64,000 nucleotides of DNA, taken from NCBI GenBank assembly GCA_037189845.1, contig JBBCIS010000006.1, forward strand, positions 62,001-126,000, read 5' to 3'. The first letter of the stretch is position 1, and every line of letters begins with the position of its first letter. The DNA comes from JAMLHH01 sp037189845 (lineage in GTDB: Bacteria; Bacteroidota; Bacteroidia; Chitinophagales; JADIYW01). The notes under the pieces were generated by a model that worked only from the letters and a program-made list of their open reading frames with translations, was not told the origin of the DNA and ran no database searches. Of the stretch, positions 8,092-16,794 are shown in pieces. The position numbers and the translations under genes are program-made.

Positions 8092-9363
8092 ATGGATAGA
8101 AGGTCTTTCATCGCCAATGTAACAAAAGGTATTATTGTCCCTACAATTTTACCTTCAGGTATTTTATGTGCAAAGACTTCAGAAAGAAAGGTGAAACATG
8201 TTGTGTTTTGCCTTTTTGCAGGTGGGATCAGAAATTTTGAGTCATTACATAAATCTGAAGGGAATCTAATGCCTTACATGCTATTAGGCAACGAATCAAT
8301 AAGCACAGATATTACAGAAGGAATAGAATTTGTTCCTTCTCCTCATAGCAATTACAAACAACTGGAAAAACAAGGAACTCTTTTCAAAGAATTTAGATAT
8401 AAGTCCGATGAAACCATTCATTATTCAGGACATGCAGTATCTATAACAGGGAATTATAAAGGCAATTTTCAGATTATGAAACCGTTGGCTGTACCTACAG
8501 TTTTTGAAATGTTCAGAAAACATTCAGGAACTGATTCTACAGCATTAAAAAGCTGGTGGATTACAGATCAGGCAGGGCCGTTTCCCTATCTGAATCATAG
8601 CAATCACCCGGAATATGGTCCATTGTATGGAGCCAATATGCTTCATCCGCTTTCATTGCAGAGTATAGACCTTAATAAATTGAATTTTTTTGGTGATGAA
8701 ACAATTAAAAATATCAGAGCAATAAAAGAAAAGCTGGGTTATAATGCTAGTGCAACAGAAACTTTGGGTATTATTAATTCAGAAGAAGAACGATACAAGT
8801 TAGAGGCATTTATTTACCAATTAAGTAATAATATTTTTTCTAAAAGAGATTATAATTTTTGGGGTCTTGGGAAGAAAGCGAATGAGGACATAATAACGAT
8901 GTATACTGCTGCGGAAGTTCTAAAAAAATTTCAACCGGAACTACTAGTAGTCAATATGCAACATTCTGATATTGGACATTCTAATTTTACGCAGATGTGT
9001 AATAATCTTCAGAAAGCCGATTATGCATTAGCTCAGCTTTGGAATACCATTCAAAGTATTCCTTCCATGAAGGACGATACCGTTCTGATTGCTGCTCCGG
9101 AGTTTGGCAGAAATCTGAATAGTAGCACAGTAAGAGATAAATATGGGCGATTATCAGTTGATCATACAGGAGATGAGAATTCTCAAAAAATATTTTGCCT
9201 TATTCTAGGTCCGGATAATTTGGTTAAGAAAGGTAACATTATTAACGATGTAGTTGGAGAGTCTATTGACATAGTGCCAACTATCGCAGAACTACTTGGC
9301 TTTAGGAGTAGGGTTCCCAAACAGTTTCTTCATGGGAGAGTTCTTAACGAAGCATTTAATTAG
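8092..9363 (+). CDS. DUF1501 family protein with Tat signal (alkaline-phosphatase/sulfatase-like fold)
   Basis: A 423-residue exported protein. The N-terminus MDRRSFIANVTKG is a twin-arginine signal, usual for DUF1501 proteins. Family-like blocks are VVFCLFAGGIRNFES, LLVVNMQHSDIGHSNF (metal-ligand-like D and H), APEFGRN, DHTGDENSQ and IVPTIAELLG, in the order expected for the phosphatase/sulfatase superfamily. DUF1501 proteins are common in Bacteroidota and Planctomycetota and typically sit next to DUF1800 or DUF1549/cytochrome-type genes; their biochemical role is not established. Here the partners are two small secreted proteins and a cytochrome-c-like protein. Its place inside a polysaccharide locus is unusual. 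Confidence 0.8.
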   Translation: MDRRSFIANVTKGIIVPTILPSGILCAKTSERKVKHVVFCLFAGGIRNFESLHKSEGNLMPYMLLGNESISTDITEGIEFVPSPHSNYKQLEKQGTLFKEFRYKSDETIHYSGHAVSITGNYKGNFQIMKPLAVPTVFEMFRKHSGTDSTALKSWWITDQAGPFPYLNHSNHPEYGPLYGANMLHPLSLQSIDLNKLNFFGDETIKNIRAIKEKLGYNASATETLGIINSEEERYKLEAFIYQLSNNIFSKRDYNFWGLGKKANEDIITMYTAAEVLKKFQPELLVVNMQHSDIGHSNFTQMCNNLQKADYALAQLWNTIQSIPSMKDDTVLIAAPEFGRNLNSSTVRDKYGRLSVDHTGDENSQKIFCLILGPDNLVKKGNIINDVVGESIDIVPTIAELLGFRSRVPKQFLHGRVLNEAFN

Positions 9364-9366
9364 GAT

Positions 9367-10257
9367 ATGATACTTAGATTTAAACTATGGTTTCTGATTA
9401 TAGCTTTCACAATATTTATTTTGAGTGAAATAAAGCCAATTGCTAAAGAGAAAGAACCTGATCTTTCTCTAAAAGAGAGTCAATTTTTTAAAATCTATGA
9501 AAAAATATTTCAACCTTCTTGTGCTATAGCAGGTTGTCACAATGGTGAATTTGAGCCCAATTTCACGAGCTTACAATCTTCATATAATACATTAGTATAT
9601 CATCCTGTAATAAAAAACAATAGGAAAGATGCTTTTAAGTATCGGGTTGTACCAGGTGATACAGCCGCATCAGTTTTGTTTGAACGTATTACTAACTGCT
9701 GTTTTGTCGATGTTAATGACAGAATGCCCTTTTATGATAAGGATGGGCTAAGTCAGGAAGAAATTTCATTAATTGCAGATTGGATTAAAAATGGTGCAAA
9801 GGATATTTTCGGAGATAGTCCCTCAGCACAATTTGTTCTGCCAAAAATTGAGCAAATTCAGATAAGCAAAAAAAGCAAACTCGGAGAAATTGGAGTTGTT
9901 ACAGAAATGTTTTATAACGAATTGGGAGAAGTACTTGCCCAAAGTATTGATAAAAATGTTGATAGCATATTGGTCAATATAAATATTCATCAGAATCAAA
10001 TGGAGGATTCTCAAGATCATCAATATTTTTTACAATTATATGGAGATAAGGATTATTCCCATCAGAGATATGAGTTGCCTCTTACTTTTATCCCTAATAC
10101 AATGATTCTTAAAGCAGCTTTGTCTGGAGAAATAATTAATGTGGGTGAACTTTTATACCTAAGAATTGAGGTGAAGGGAAAGAAAACAAACTTTTCTTTC
10201 CCTTCAAAAACTACTCTATATAGTCTAAGAAATAAATGGGTAATTATAAAGTTATAA
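9367..10257 (+). CDS. Exported cytochrome-c-like protein with CX4CH heme motif
   Basis: A 296-residue protein with an N-terminal membrane or signal segment (WFLIIAFTIFILS). Residues 48-140 look like the planctomycete-type cytochrome c (PSCyt1) module: IFQPSCAIAGCHNG, then VVPGDTAASVLFERI, then DRMPFYDKDGLSQEEI and IADWIKNGA, where the methionine is the usual axial ligand. The heme motif is C52-AIAG-C57-H58, so four residues rather than two lie between the cysteines. The C-terminal half is beta-rich and may be an immunoglobulin-like or carbohydrate-type domain, but I do not recognise it. It follows DUF1501 by 3 bases and ends the operon, facing a convergent gene. Confidence 0.7.
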   Translation: MILRFKLWFLIIAFTIFILSEIKPIAKEKEPDLSLKESQFFKIYEKIFQPSCAIAGCHNGEFEPNFTSLQSSYNTLVYHPVIKNNRKDAFKYRVVPGDTAASVLFERITNCCFVDVNDRMPFYDKDGLSQEEISLIADWIKNGAKDIFGDSPSAQFVLPKIEQIQISKKSKLGEIGVVTEMFYNELGEVLAQSIDKNVDSILVNINIHQNQMEDSQDHQYFLQLYGDKDYSHQRYELPLTFIPNTMILKAALSGEIINVGELLYLRIEVKGKKTNFSFPSKTTLYSLRNKWVIIKL

Positions 10258-10267
10258 GCCTAAAATG

Positions 10268-11872
10268 TCAGTATATATTGCTCTTAGTTATTTGAGTGAA
10301 TTTGTTAATAAAATGTCCGTAAGTAATTGATGGATCAACTGTCATGTGAAAATAAATATCTTCTGACGGTATCTTAGAATTGGTTTTTAAAGTTGCTATA
10401 TCAAGTTCTTCTCTTCCCCTTATACTATCACCATTGCTCAGGCAAACAAAGGCCATTTGTACATGTGTCCAATAGGGGACATTTATATAATTTTGCATTT
10501 CTGCATTTTTAGAGTTGATGTATGCAAAATAGGCATTTAGGATGTTTCCTTTGTGTATTTCAGCGCAAGATAATTTTCTATATGTTTCACTACAAGGTTG
10601 GTTTTTAATAATATGTTCTAATATCTCAGTGTCATTCTTCCACAATTTGATTTGTTTAGTTGACTTGATCGAAAAATGAAAGAATAAAAATGTAAAAACT
10701 AGTATCAATAATCGCCCACTTAATATCTTTTCAAATAAATAATAGATGGCTAATCCCACAAAAGGTGTTGCCGTATATACAAATCGATCTCCATTATTCC
10801 AGGGGACATCAGGAATTGCTAACATTCTGATAGATGTGGGGGCAACAGTTACTATTAAAATGGAAGAAGCCAGAAATAGATTCTTGTTCTTATTTAGCAT
10901 AATAATAGCGAAGACAAATAAGCTTATAGAGCATAAAAAATAATAATAATATTGTGGGTTATGAATTATTTGTCCGGTAGTAGATTCTTGATATAGAGGC
11001 GCATAGTAATTAGTAACTATGTATTGTTTCATGAAAAATCCAAATGATTTCAGTGTAATTAACAGATATTCTAATTTTGAATAGCCCCAATCTTGTCTCA
11101 TATCTAAAGTGTGAGCTGAACTGTAAGAATATGTTTTGTATATAAATAGAGTAATTAAAGAAAGTAAGTAAAGAATAATAGTTCTTTGCCTGTATAATAT
11201 TTTAGGTATTAAGGCAAGGCTGCTTTTATTGAGAAAAATTTCTATGATTATTATAGAAGGCAGAATAATGACTGCACTGAGTTTAGCTAAAAAAGCTAAT
11301 ACTGTAAATAGAAGAAATAGTAAACATTTGAAATAGAATAAACCTTTCGATACTTTACATTCTCTTACATTTAAGTACTGAATGAGTGAAAGAAAATAGA
11401 ACAAGCCAAATATAACTTGTCTTCTACAGGATGTCCAGGCTATATTTTCTACTTGTATGGGATGTAAAGCAAAAATCATTGCAACACATAGTGCAACTAT
11501 TGGGACAAATTCCATTTTTCTGAATAAGTGATAAACAAGACAAATGTTGATGATATGCAAAGTAAGAGTGTGCATTTTCATAGCAAATGCATTGTATGCA
11601 AATAGAGAGTAATCTATAGAAAAACTTATGTATGCCAATGGTTGGTATTCTAAATCCACTGAGTCCCTGAATAAAATATCAAAAATAGCTTGAAATGAAA
11701 TTTCTTGAACAGAAGGGTTATTGATGATTAGCCAGTAGTCGTCAAGTTCTATGATAAATTCATGGCTTAAATGTAATGCGTATAATATAAAGGTGTATGC
11801 ACACAAACAAATAAGCAGGAAGAAGGGAACTTTTGACTTCCAATATTCAACCTTGTTGTGAAATAGCAGCAT
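10268..11872 (-). CDS. Polytopic GT-C-like membrane protein (TMTC/PMT type)
   Basis: A 534-residue protein with an estimated 10 to 12 transmembrane segments. After the first segment comes the acidic IIELDDYWLIINNP, placed like the catalytic acidic motif in the first outer loop of GT-C glycosyltransferases. MIFALHPIQVENIAWTSCRR matches the LHPxxVExVAWxSxR block of TMTC/PMT-like proteins. The C-terminal 120 residues are soluble (SCAEIHKGNILNAYFAYINS) and could form TPR-like helices. Such enzymes take a sugar from a polyprenyl-phosphate donor on the periplasmic side, and several GT2 enzymes in the window could supply that donor. It is upstream of nothing on its strand and follows the GNAT gene at 11882 by 9 bases. 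Confidence 0.7.
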   Translation of the reverse strand: MLLFHNKVEYWKSKVPFFLLICLCAYTFILYALHLSHEFIIELDDYWLIINNPSVQEISFQAIFDILFRDSVDLEYQPLAYISFSIDYSLFAYNAFAMKMHTLTLHIINICLVYHLFRKMEFVPIVALCVAMIFALHPIQVENIAWTSCRRQVIFGLFYFLSLIQYLNVRECKVSKGLFYFKCLLFLLFTVLAFLAKLSAVIILPSIIIIEIFLNKSSLALIPKILYRQRTIILYLLSLITLFIYKTYSYSSAHTLDMRQDWGYSKLEYLLITLKSFGFFMKQYIVTNYYAPLYQESTTGQIIHNPQYYYYFLCSISLFVFAIIMLNKNKNLFLASSILIVTVAPTSIRMLAIPDVPWNNGDRFVYTATPFVGLAIYYLFEKILSGRLLILVFTFLFFHFSIKSTKQIKLWKNDTEILEHIIKNQPCSETYRKLSCAEIHKGNILNAYFAYINSKNAEMQNYINVPYWTHVQMAFVCLSNGDSIRGREELDIATLKTNSKIPSEDIYFHMTVDPSITYGHFINKFTQITKSNIY

Positions 11873-11881
11873 AACTATTTT

Positions 11882-12634
11882 TTATCTATTTACAATACAA
11901 TACACATTTTCCCCGTAATAATATTTCATATAGTCATGTTCAAAAGCTCTTTGACTGTATATATTTTCATTCCTCGCACCACATACAAAATATGTGAGAT
12001 CATTTTCTCTGCAAAATGATCTGATTTTCCTTAGAATATTTGGAAAAAGTCTTTGATTCTGATATTGCTTATATATGCCTGCTATTGTAGAATCTACCAT
12101 GTCAGGTAAAATTGTTAATGCAATAAATCCCACTGTTTTATCGTTATTTTTCATCAGCCATAGTCTATTCATTTTATTGTATTCTGAAACGAAGTATGTT
12201 TTGTAGTATTCGTAAACACATTGTAGTTCTTGTTCTTTACTGATCTTTCCATTCAATCCAGGTAAACGATAATACCCAATCGGATATTCTCCCCATGTGT
12301 CCTGCAGTAAATTGTAAAGCTCATTAGCATCTGATTCTTCATAAGGAACAAAATGTATTCCTTTGCTTGTATATTCAGGAAGAGGTGCTTCCAAACAGTT
12401 TACCTTATATCGCCTGATACTTCCATTGTAATAAAATGGTACTCCCAATTGACTTAATTTTAAGGAGGCATATTCATCATTTACAGATGTTTTAATTCTT
12501 ATGATATCATATTTTGTTTTATTTATTTCTTCTTTCAAAAGATCTATGTCTATTTCTGAACAGTCGTATCTGCCAATATTATAACCTAAAATTCTGCTCT
12601 CATTTTCAGAGAATAAAAGAGTGTTTTTTTTCAT
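11882..12634 (-). CDS. GNAT-family N-acetyltransferase, WecD-like
   Basis: A 250-residue protein with two parts: an N-terminal domain ending near KLSQLGVPFYYNGSIRRYK and a C-terminal GNAT fold (IHFVPYEESDANELYNLLQ, then KTVGFIALTILPDM, then YKQYQNQRLFPNILRKI, a variant of the acetyl-CoA pyrophosphate loop, and FVCGARNENIYSQRAFE with the typical NxxxxxxFE ending). This two-domain plan is that of WecD/RffC-type enzymes, which acetylate the 4-amino group of a nucleotide-bound aminosugar. The aminotransferases at 4410 or 32326 could provide its substrate. The acetyl-CoA loop is degenerate, so donor specificity is uncertain. Confidence 0.65.
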   Translation of the reverse strand: MKKNTLLFSENESRILGYNIGRYDCSEIDIDLLKEEINKTKYDIIRIKTSVNDEYASLKLSQLGVPFYYNGSIRRYKVNCLEAPLPEYTSKGIHFVPYEESDANELYNLLQDTWGEYPIGYYRLPGLNGKISKEQELQCVYEYYKTYFVSEYNKMNRLWLMKNNDKTVGFIALTILPDMVDSTIAGIYKQYQNQRLFPNILRKIRSFCRENDLTYFVCGARNENIYSQRAFEHDYMKYYYGENVYCIVNR

Positions 12635-12646
12635 GATAAGGTAAGT

Positions 12647-14422
12647 TTAGCGTTCATGTTCATAATCTTCAAAACTGTCGTCAAAAACATAGTATTCAAA
12701 ATGATATTCAAATGGTAGAAACGAATAGTGCAGCTTGCTCAACTCTGAATTGGGCATATATTTTTTAAACCGTATTGGCATATTGTATACTTCTGATGAT
12801 AATTTTTCAATTAATTGAGCACGTGTTTCTGTATTATATACAAAAACAACTTCTTTTCTCTTTTTATAAAGGCATTGATAAAAATTTATAAAGTCAGTAT
12901 TGGGACATATGGCTTCTAAAGTTTTCTTATGGGAATCAATCATATTAGACCAATATTCGCCATAAGCAAGGTAAGTATTGTTTTTATTTAAATAGATATT
13001 TTCAAAAGCTCTCTGGTGCAACAATGTCATTGTCCATATATCAAAGAATAATATTTTATTCTTGAAATTCGTGTTGATTTCTTTTATGATATTTGCTTTC
13101 TGCTCCAATTCATTTTCTTTTTCTTTAGCAATAGCATAAGTAGTTTGAAGTTTGAAAAAAACAAGAGTCATTAGAATTAATGTAATTAATACATTTACAG
13201 ACTTCCTATTGCTAGGAACCTGATTGTTTTCGAAATAAATATTTAAAACCATCAAGGTGAAAATGATAGAAGTGGTAATCGCTACCCTTTCCTCCATTTT
13301 TGAGAGCGATGTAATAATAAGTATCGAAGAGCAAAAGCAAAGCAATAATAGCCAAAGTACAAGGATACTTGTCTTGTTTTTACTGCCGTATTGATAATAT
13401 TTATAGGTAGCCAATATTATTGTCAGTATGTTAATAATCAAAACCATACTGAATCTATCGAGCCAATTCATATAAACATGATATTGGTTATCGTAATACT
13501 GTGATGCCCTATAAAACTCTTCCTCTAATTTTTTTTTAATTCCCTTTAAATTTTTTAAGGAAAATGAACTAGCCGGCCCCCATTGATCTAGTATTTTTTT
13601 ATTTGTAAAAGTCGAATCCGGGTGGAAATACATAAATACTGCTCTGTATTTTATATCATTTCTATAAAGTGCATAGAAATCCTTACCGTTAAGATTCCTT
13701 CCATCAGTAATATTAAGTAAATGAGCAACTTCATTTCTTTTATTTCTATCACTTTGCTTTACTGATGTGTAGTCTAACAGTTTGTAAATCCCTATTAATA
13801 TAAAGATCAACAAGCATATTTTTATTATTTTTCTTTTATTGTGTACTCCCCTTATTATATATATGAGGAATAAAGGAAGTATGATTATAAGTACTTCAGG
13901 TCTTGTTAATAGCCCGATTAAGAAAGTAAAGCAAAAATATATCGTAATTCTATTTCTTTTTAAATTTTGTCTAAGACTAATATCTAAACCAATTAATGAT
14001 GTCCCTAATAAGAGTATTGAAATTTTGGTAAAATTGATAAAAACTATGAAGTCAATCCAAAGGATACAAAATAATATTAAAGGGATACAAAATAATTTTA
14101 AATACTGGCTTAAGCTTGTTTTACAAAGTAAGTATAGGATTATATAATAGAAATTAATAGTAGCTAACAATGTATATATTCCCATGAAAAGGCCATACCA
14201 GTTTATAGCAGGATAAATAGAGAATAAGTACTTATATAAATACGAAAGACCTAAATGGACAGTATAAAAATGTTCAATTGGTTCACCCAAAGGAATTCCT
14301 CTGAAATAATTGTATTGTAGAACATCATCAACCCAACCAAAATAATATCCGAAAATAAAAAATGTAGCCAGAAATGATATTAAGCCTAATATTAATGATA
14401 TTAAGAATTGTGACTTAATCAC
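12647..14422 (-). CDS. Large polytopic membrane protein, GT-C-like, family member 1 of 3
   Basis: A 591-residue protein with a GTG start, roughly ten hydrophobic segments and a soluble C-terminal domain of about 150 residues. YFGWVDDVLQYNYF early in the protein has the acidic pair expected in the first outer loop of GT-C glycosyltransferases. Two other proteins in the window (22487-24187 and 24223-25833) have the same plan: an early acidic loop, a charged loop near residue 240-300, and a C-terminal soluble part beginning with a strand and ending in a tyrosine-rich tail. They are probably divergent paralogs. The gene lies 12 bases upstream of the GNAT gene on the same strand. Function beyond likely glycosyl transfer is unknown. 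Confidence 0.55.
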   Translation of the reverse strand: MIKSQFLISLILGLISFLATFFIFGYYFGWVDDVLQYNYFRGIPLGEPIEHFYTVHLGLSYLYKYLFSIYPAINWYGLFMGIYTLLATINFYYIILYLLCKTSLSQYLKLFCIPLILFCILWIDFIVFINFTKISILLLGTSLIGLDISLRQNLKRNRITIYFCFTFLIGLLTRPEVLIIILPLFLIYIIRGVHNKRKIIKICLLIFILIGIYKLLDYTSVKQSDRNKRNEVAHLLNITDGRNLNGKDFYALYRNDIKYRAVFMYFHPDSTFTNKKILDQWGPASSFSLKNLKGIKKKLEEEFYRASQYYDNQYHVYMNWLDRFSMVLIINILTIILATYKYYQYGSKNKTSILVLWLLLLCFCSSILIITSLSKMEERVAITTSIIFTLMVLNIYFENNQVPSNRKSVNVLITLILMTLVFFKLQTTYAIAKEKENELEQKANIIKEINTNFKNKILFFDIWTMTLLHQRAFENIYLNKNNTYLAYGEYWSNMIDSHKKTLEAICPNTDFINFYQCLYKKRKEVVFVYNTETRAQLIEKLSSEVYNMPIRFKKYMPNSELSKLHYSFLPFEYHFEYYVFDDSFEDYEHER

Positions 14423-14454
14423 GATAGATCGATTAAATAGTAAATTACTGGTTT

Positions 14455-15576
14455 TTAGCTTTTGTTTCCATGAAATATGATGTTCTCTCTGAATTCTGCT
14501 ATTGCATTGTCACTAGGTGGGCTAACAGTCAACATCTTTTTTACGACAGATCCAATTAATAAGGGAGCAACAGAAGTACAATTCAACCAACATGGTGTTT
14601 TGCATTTTCCAAATGATGCCATGCTTTTCAAAAAGTCTAATCTTCTTTTACCTGACCATATTGTTTGTATGTCATCATTATAAACATTTCCTATAATATG
14701 CGAACAACTTAAGCAGTTACCCGTTTCGTCTATAGGCATGAAATTTATCCAAAGCGGCAAACAGGCAAGAATAGCTTCCTTTTCCATTCGTTCAGGGTGA
14801 TTTAAAAACTCAGGAAATCTTTTATAATAATGATTTCCAAACTCTTTAAATTCTGTACCTAAGAACAAGAACATTTTTTTTAATTCCTCTTCTATATTGT
14901 TTTTTTCTATCTCAAAAAGCACATCCTCGCTAACTATTTTATGATGAGATTCATTATTGTGAATTGGCTGTAATGCTACAAAGTCTGCTTTAGTTTTAAA
15001 ATATTTTACAAATTCTGGTATTTCACGAAAGTTGTCCTTCATGACGACACATCTTACTTCAGTGTAAGGTTTTTTTCTCTTTCTATTTGTCTTGATATAT
15101 TCAAGTCCTTCAATAGCATTTTTATATGAGCCTTGTTTCCCTCTGATTTTGTCATGTAGAGAAGGATTCATAGAGTCTATGCTGATTGTAATAGAATCTA
15201 CTTCAGAGTTTATCAGAAATTCAGCATGTTTAGATAAATTTAATCCGTTGGTATTTATTTTTACAATTTTTCCACTCTCTTTAAGTATTGTAATAATTTC
15301 ATTTATGTTTGGAACTAACATAGGTTCTCCACCTGATAGTATAACAATCATGACATCTGACTGAGCTATTTTTTTAGCAACTGTTATAAGGTCTGAGGCT
15401 ATAATCTTTTTAGTATCCAGATAAGAGTCACAATGCATACATTTCAGATTGCATCTTTTGGTTAATAACCAAGCAATAATTGGCGGGGATACATTTTTAT
15501 TGCCAAAAATAAAACTAGCATTTTCAACGGCCTTATAGTATAATTTTAGCTTTTGGGTTTTTGTAAGAAAATTCAT
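14455..15576 (-). CDS. Radical SAM protein with SPASM-type C-terminus
   Basis: A 373-residue enzyme. The radical SAM cluster motif is C42-x3-C46-x2-C49 within LTKRCNLKCMHCDS; ILSGGEPM is the SAM-binding GGE motif and KINTNGLNL follows it. The C-terminal part holds at least six cysteines (ILACLPLW, GNCLSCSHIIGN, GKCKTPCWLNC), as in SPASM/twitch domains that carry extra iron-sulfur clusters. Family members modify peptides, sugars or cofactors by radical chemistry. With no precursor peptide gene seen nearby and a sugar context, a sugar- or lipid-related substrate is more likely, but this is inference. It is transcribed away from the LpxO-like gene across a 426-base intergenic region. Confidence 0.75.
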   Translation of the reverse strand: MNFLTKTQKLKLYYKAVENASFIFGNKNVSPPIIAWLLTKRCNLKCMHCDSYLDTKKIIASDLITVAKKIAQSDVMIVILSGGEPMLVPNINEIITILKESGKIVKINTNGLNLSKHAEFLINSEVDSITISIDSMNPSLHDKIRGKQGSYKNAIEGLEYIKTNRKRKKPYTEVRCVVMKDNFREIPEFVKYFKTKADFVALQPIHNNESHHKIVSEDVLFEIEKNNIEEELKKMFLFLGTEFKEFGNHYYKRFPEFLNHPERMEKEAILACLPLWINFMPIDETGNCLSCSHIIGNVYNDDIQTIWSGKRRLDFLKSMASFGKCKTPCWLNCTSVAPLLIGSVVKKMLTVSPPSDNAIAEFRENIIFHGNKS

Positions 15577-15662
15577 TCTTGATTTTAATTTATGATCCCA
15601 CTATTGTCTAAAATTAGTTAAACCAATTGAAAAGAATTATATTTTTCTTCAGGACTTAAAAA

Positions 15663-15704
15663 GGCTCAACTTGCAACCTTCATCTCACTAAGTATAGTTG
15701 AGCC
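15663..15704. repeat. 9-bp perfect inverted repeat in a 426-base divergent intergenic region
   Basis: GGCTCAACT (15663-15671) pairs with AGTTGAGCC (15696-15704) across a 24-base loop. A second, shorter inverted repeat, GATGAC/GTCATC, lies at 15768-15789 and is followed by a T-rich stretch. The region separates the divergent radical SAM gene (start 15576) and the LpxO-like gene (start 16003). I see no ORF or RNA gene in it. It may hold an operator, an RNA hairpin in the 5' leader of the radical SAM gene, or a terminator. Confidence 0.4.
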
Positions 15705-15977
15705 CTGATTATGAAATGATTTTTTTAATTAGTTTATAATCAGAAGTAATATTATCAATAAATTGATGATGACTATCTTAATTGTCATCCATAAGGTTTT
15801 TTAATTGTATAATTAAAGTTTTGTTTTCTGTATAACTATTTGATTATAAATTATTAATTCTCAATTTTTGGATGCCTGGATTTTGGCATTTTGTTGTGTT
15901 AGCATATAAAAAGAAAATTATTGGGTCGGATAATATTCAGATTGAACTATAATTACAACTTAATTAGGGACAATAGC

Positions 15978-15985
15978 TATATTTA
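15978..15985 (+). promoter_or_regulatory. Candidate Bacteroidota -7 element
   Basis: TATATTTA, 17 bases before the ATG of the LpxO-like gene at 16003, matching TAnnTTTG but for the last base. No clear -33 element was found. Confidence 0.35.
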
Positions 15986-16002
15986 CCTATAAAATCAACA
16001 GA

Positions 16003-16794
16003 ATGTCATCGAAAGCTATAGAACCAATTTATTTCTACTTAACAGGTAATTGGTATAAAGGTAAAATGCCTAACTTTTATGATGTGTCTGGATTTGAGAG
16101 TACCAAAATTCTGGAAGAGAATTATTTACAGATAAAAGAAGAAATAAATCATTTTTATGAGACAGATCAGCAAAGCTTAAAACCTAACTTTACTCCTTAT
16201 AAATACTTAGAGGAAGGATGGAGGACTATTAATTTACATGCTTTCATGTTGAAGTATCCTAAAAATATTAAAAAATTTCCGGTAATTGAGAGTGTAATTA
16301 ATAAAATTCCTAATGTAGTAACAGTACAAGTTGCAGTACTAAACCCGCAAACAAGAGTAAAAGCGCACTTTGGAGATACGAATGCAATCATAAGAAATCA
16401 TCTTGGTGTGATCGTTCCTGGAGTATACCCTGAACTCGGGTTTAGAAATGGAACAAAGGAGAAGTGCTGGGAAGAAGGCAAAGTTCTTGCAATTTGTATT
16501 GCACACCGCCATTACGTTTGGAACTATACTAATCAGAAAAGAATAATACTCTTAGTTGATACTATACATCCTGATTATCTTCGATACAAATATTTAATAT
16601 GTGGAGGCTTGCTTGCTGCATCTGCACTAAAACTTATTGCAACAAGGTACCCTGTTACTAAAAAGACACCTCATTGGATGGTAAGAGCATTACATAAAAT
16701 AGTTGCTTCTGTTTTTGTGGTAATCCTGGTTATTCAGGAAAAATTAGGTATAAATTTAAGTACAATAACAGATAAGCTAAAAGTAGAACTCTAA
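16003..16794 (+). CDS. Aspartyl/asparaginyl beta-hydroxylase family dioxygenase (LpxO-like)
   Basis: A 263-residue Fe(II)/2-oxoglutarate enzyme. Visible are H122 in VKAHFGDTN, the conserved RNHLGV, H170 in AHRHYVWN (the family has HEVWN) and R180 in QKRIILLVD, which binds 2-oxoglutarate. Residues after 190 include one or two hydrophobic segments (YLICGGLLAASALKLIA and VVILVIQEKLGI), so it is probably membrane-attached. Bacterial members include LpxO, which 2-hydroxylates an acyl chain of lipid A, so a lipid or glycolipid substrate fits the anchor. Its stop overlaps that of the convergent PhyH gene by 4 bases. It could also hydroxylate a different lipid or a peptide. Confidence 0.8.
   Translation: MSSKAIEPIYFYLTGNWYKGKMPNFYDVSGFESTKILEENYLQIKEEINHFYETDQQSLKPNFTPYKYLEEGWRTINLHAFMLKYPKNIKKFPVIESVINKIPNVVTVQVAVLNPQTRVKAHFGDTNAIIRNHLGVIVPGVYPELGFRNGTKEKCWEEGKVLAICIAHRHYVWNYTNQKRIILLVDTIHPDYLRYKYLICGGLLAASALKLIATRYPVTKKTPHWMVRALHKIVASVFVVILVIQEKLGINLSTITDKLKVEL

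Noticed and set aside
8092..9363. True sulfatase acting on the polysaccharide
   Set aside because: No C/S-x-P-x-R sulfatase signature is present; Tat signal and block order fit DUF1501.
13839..14147. 102-codon plus-strand frame
   Set aside because: Antisense to a long membrane protein gene; lysine/isoleucine-rich shadow without any motif.
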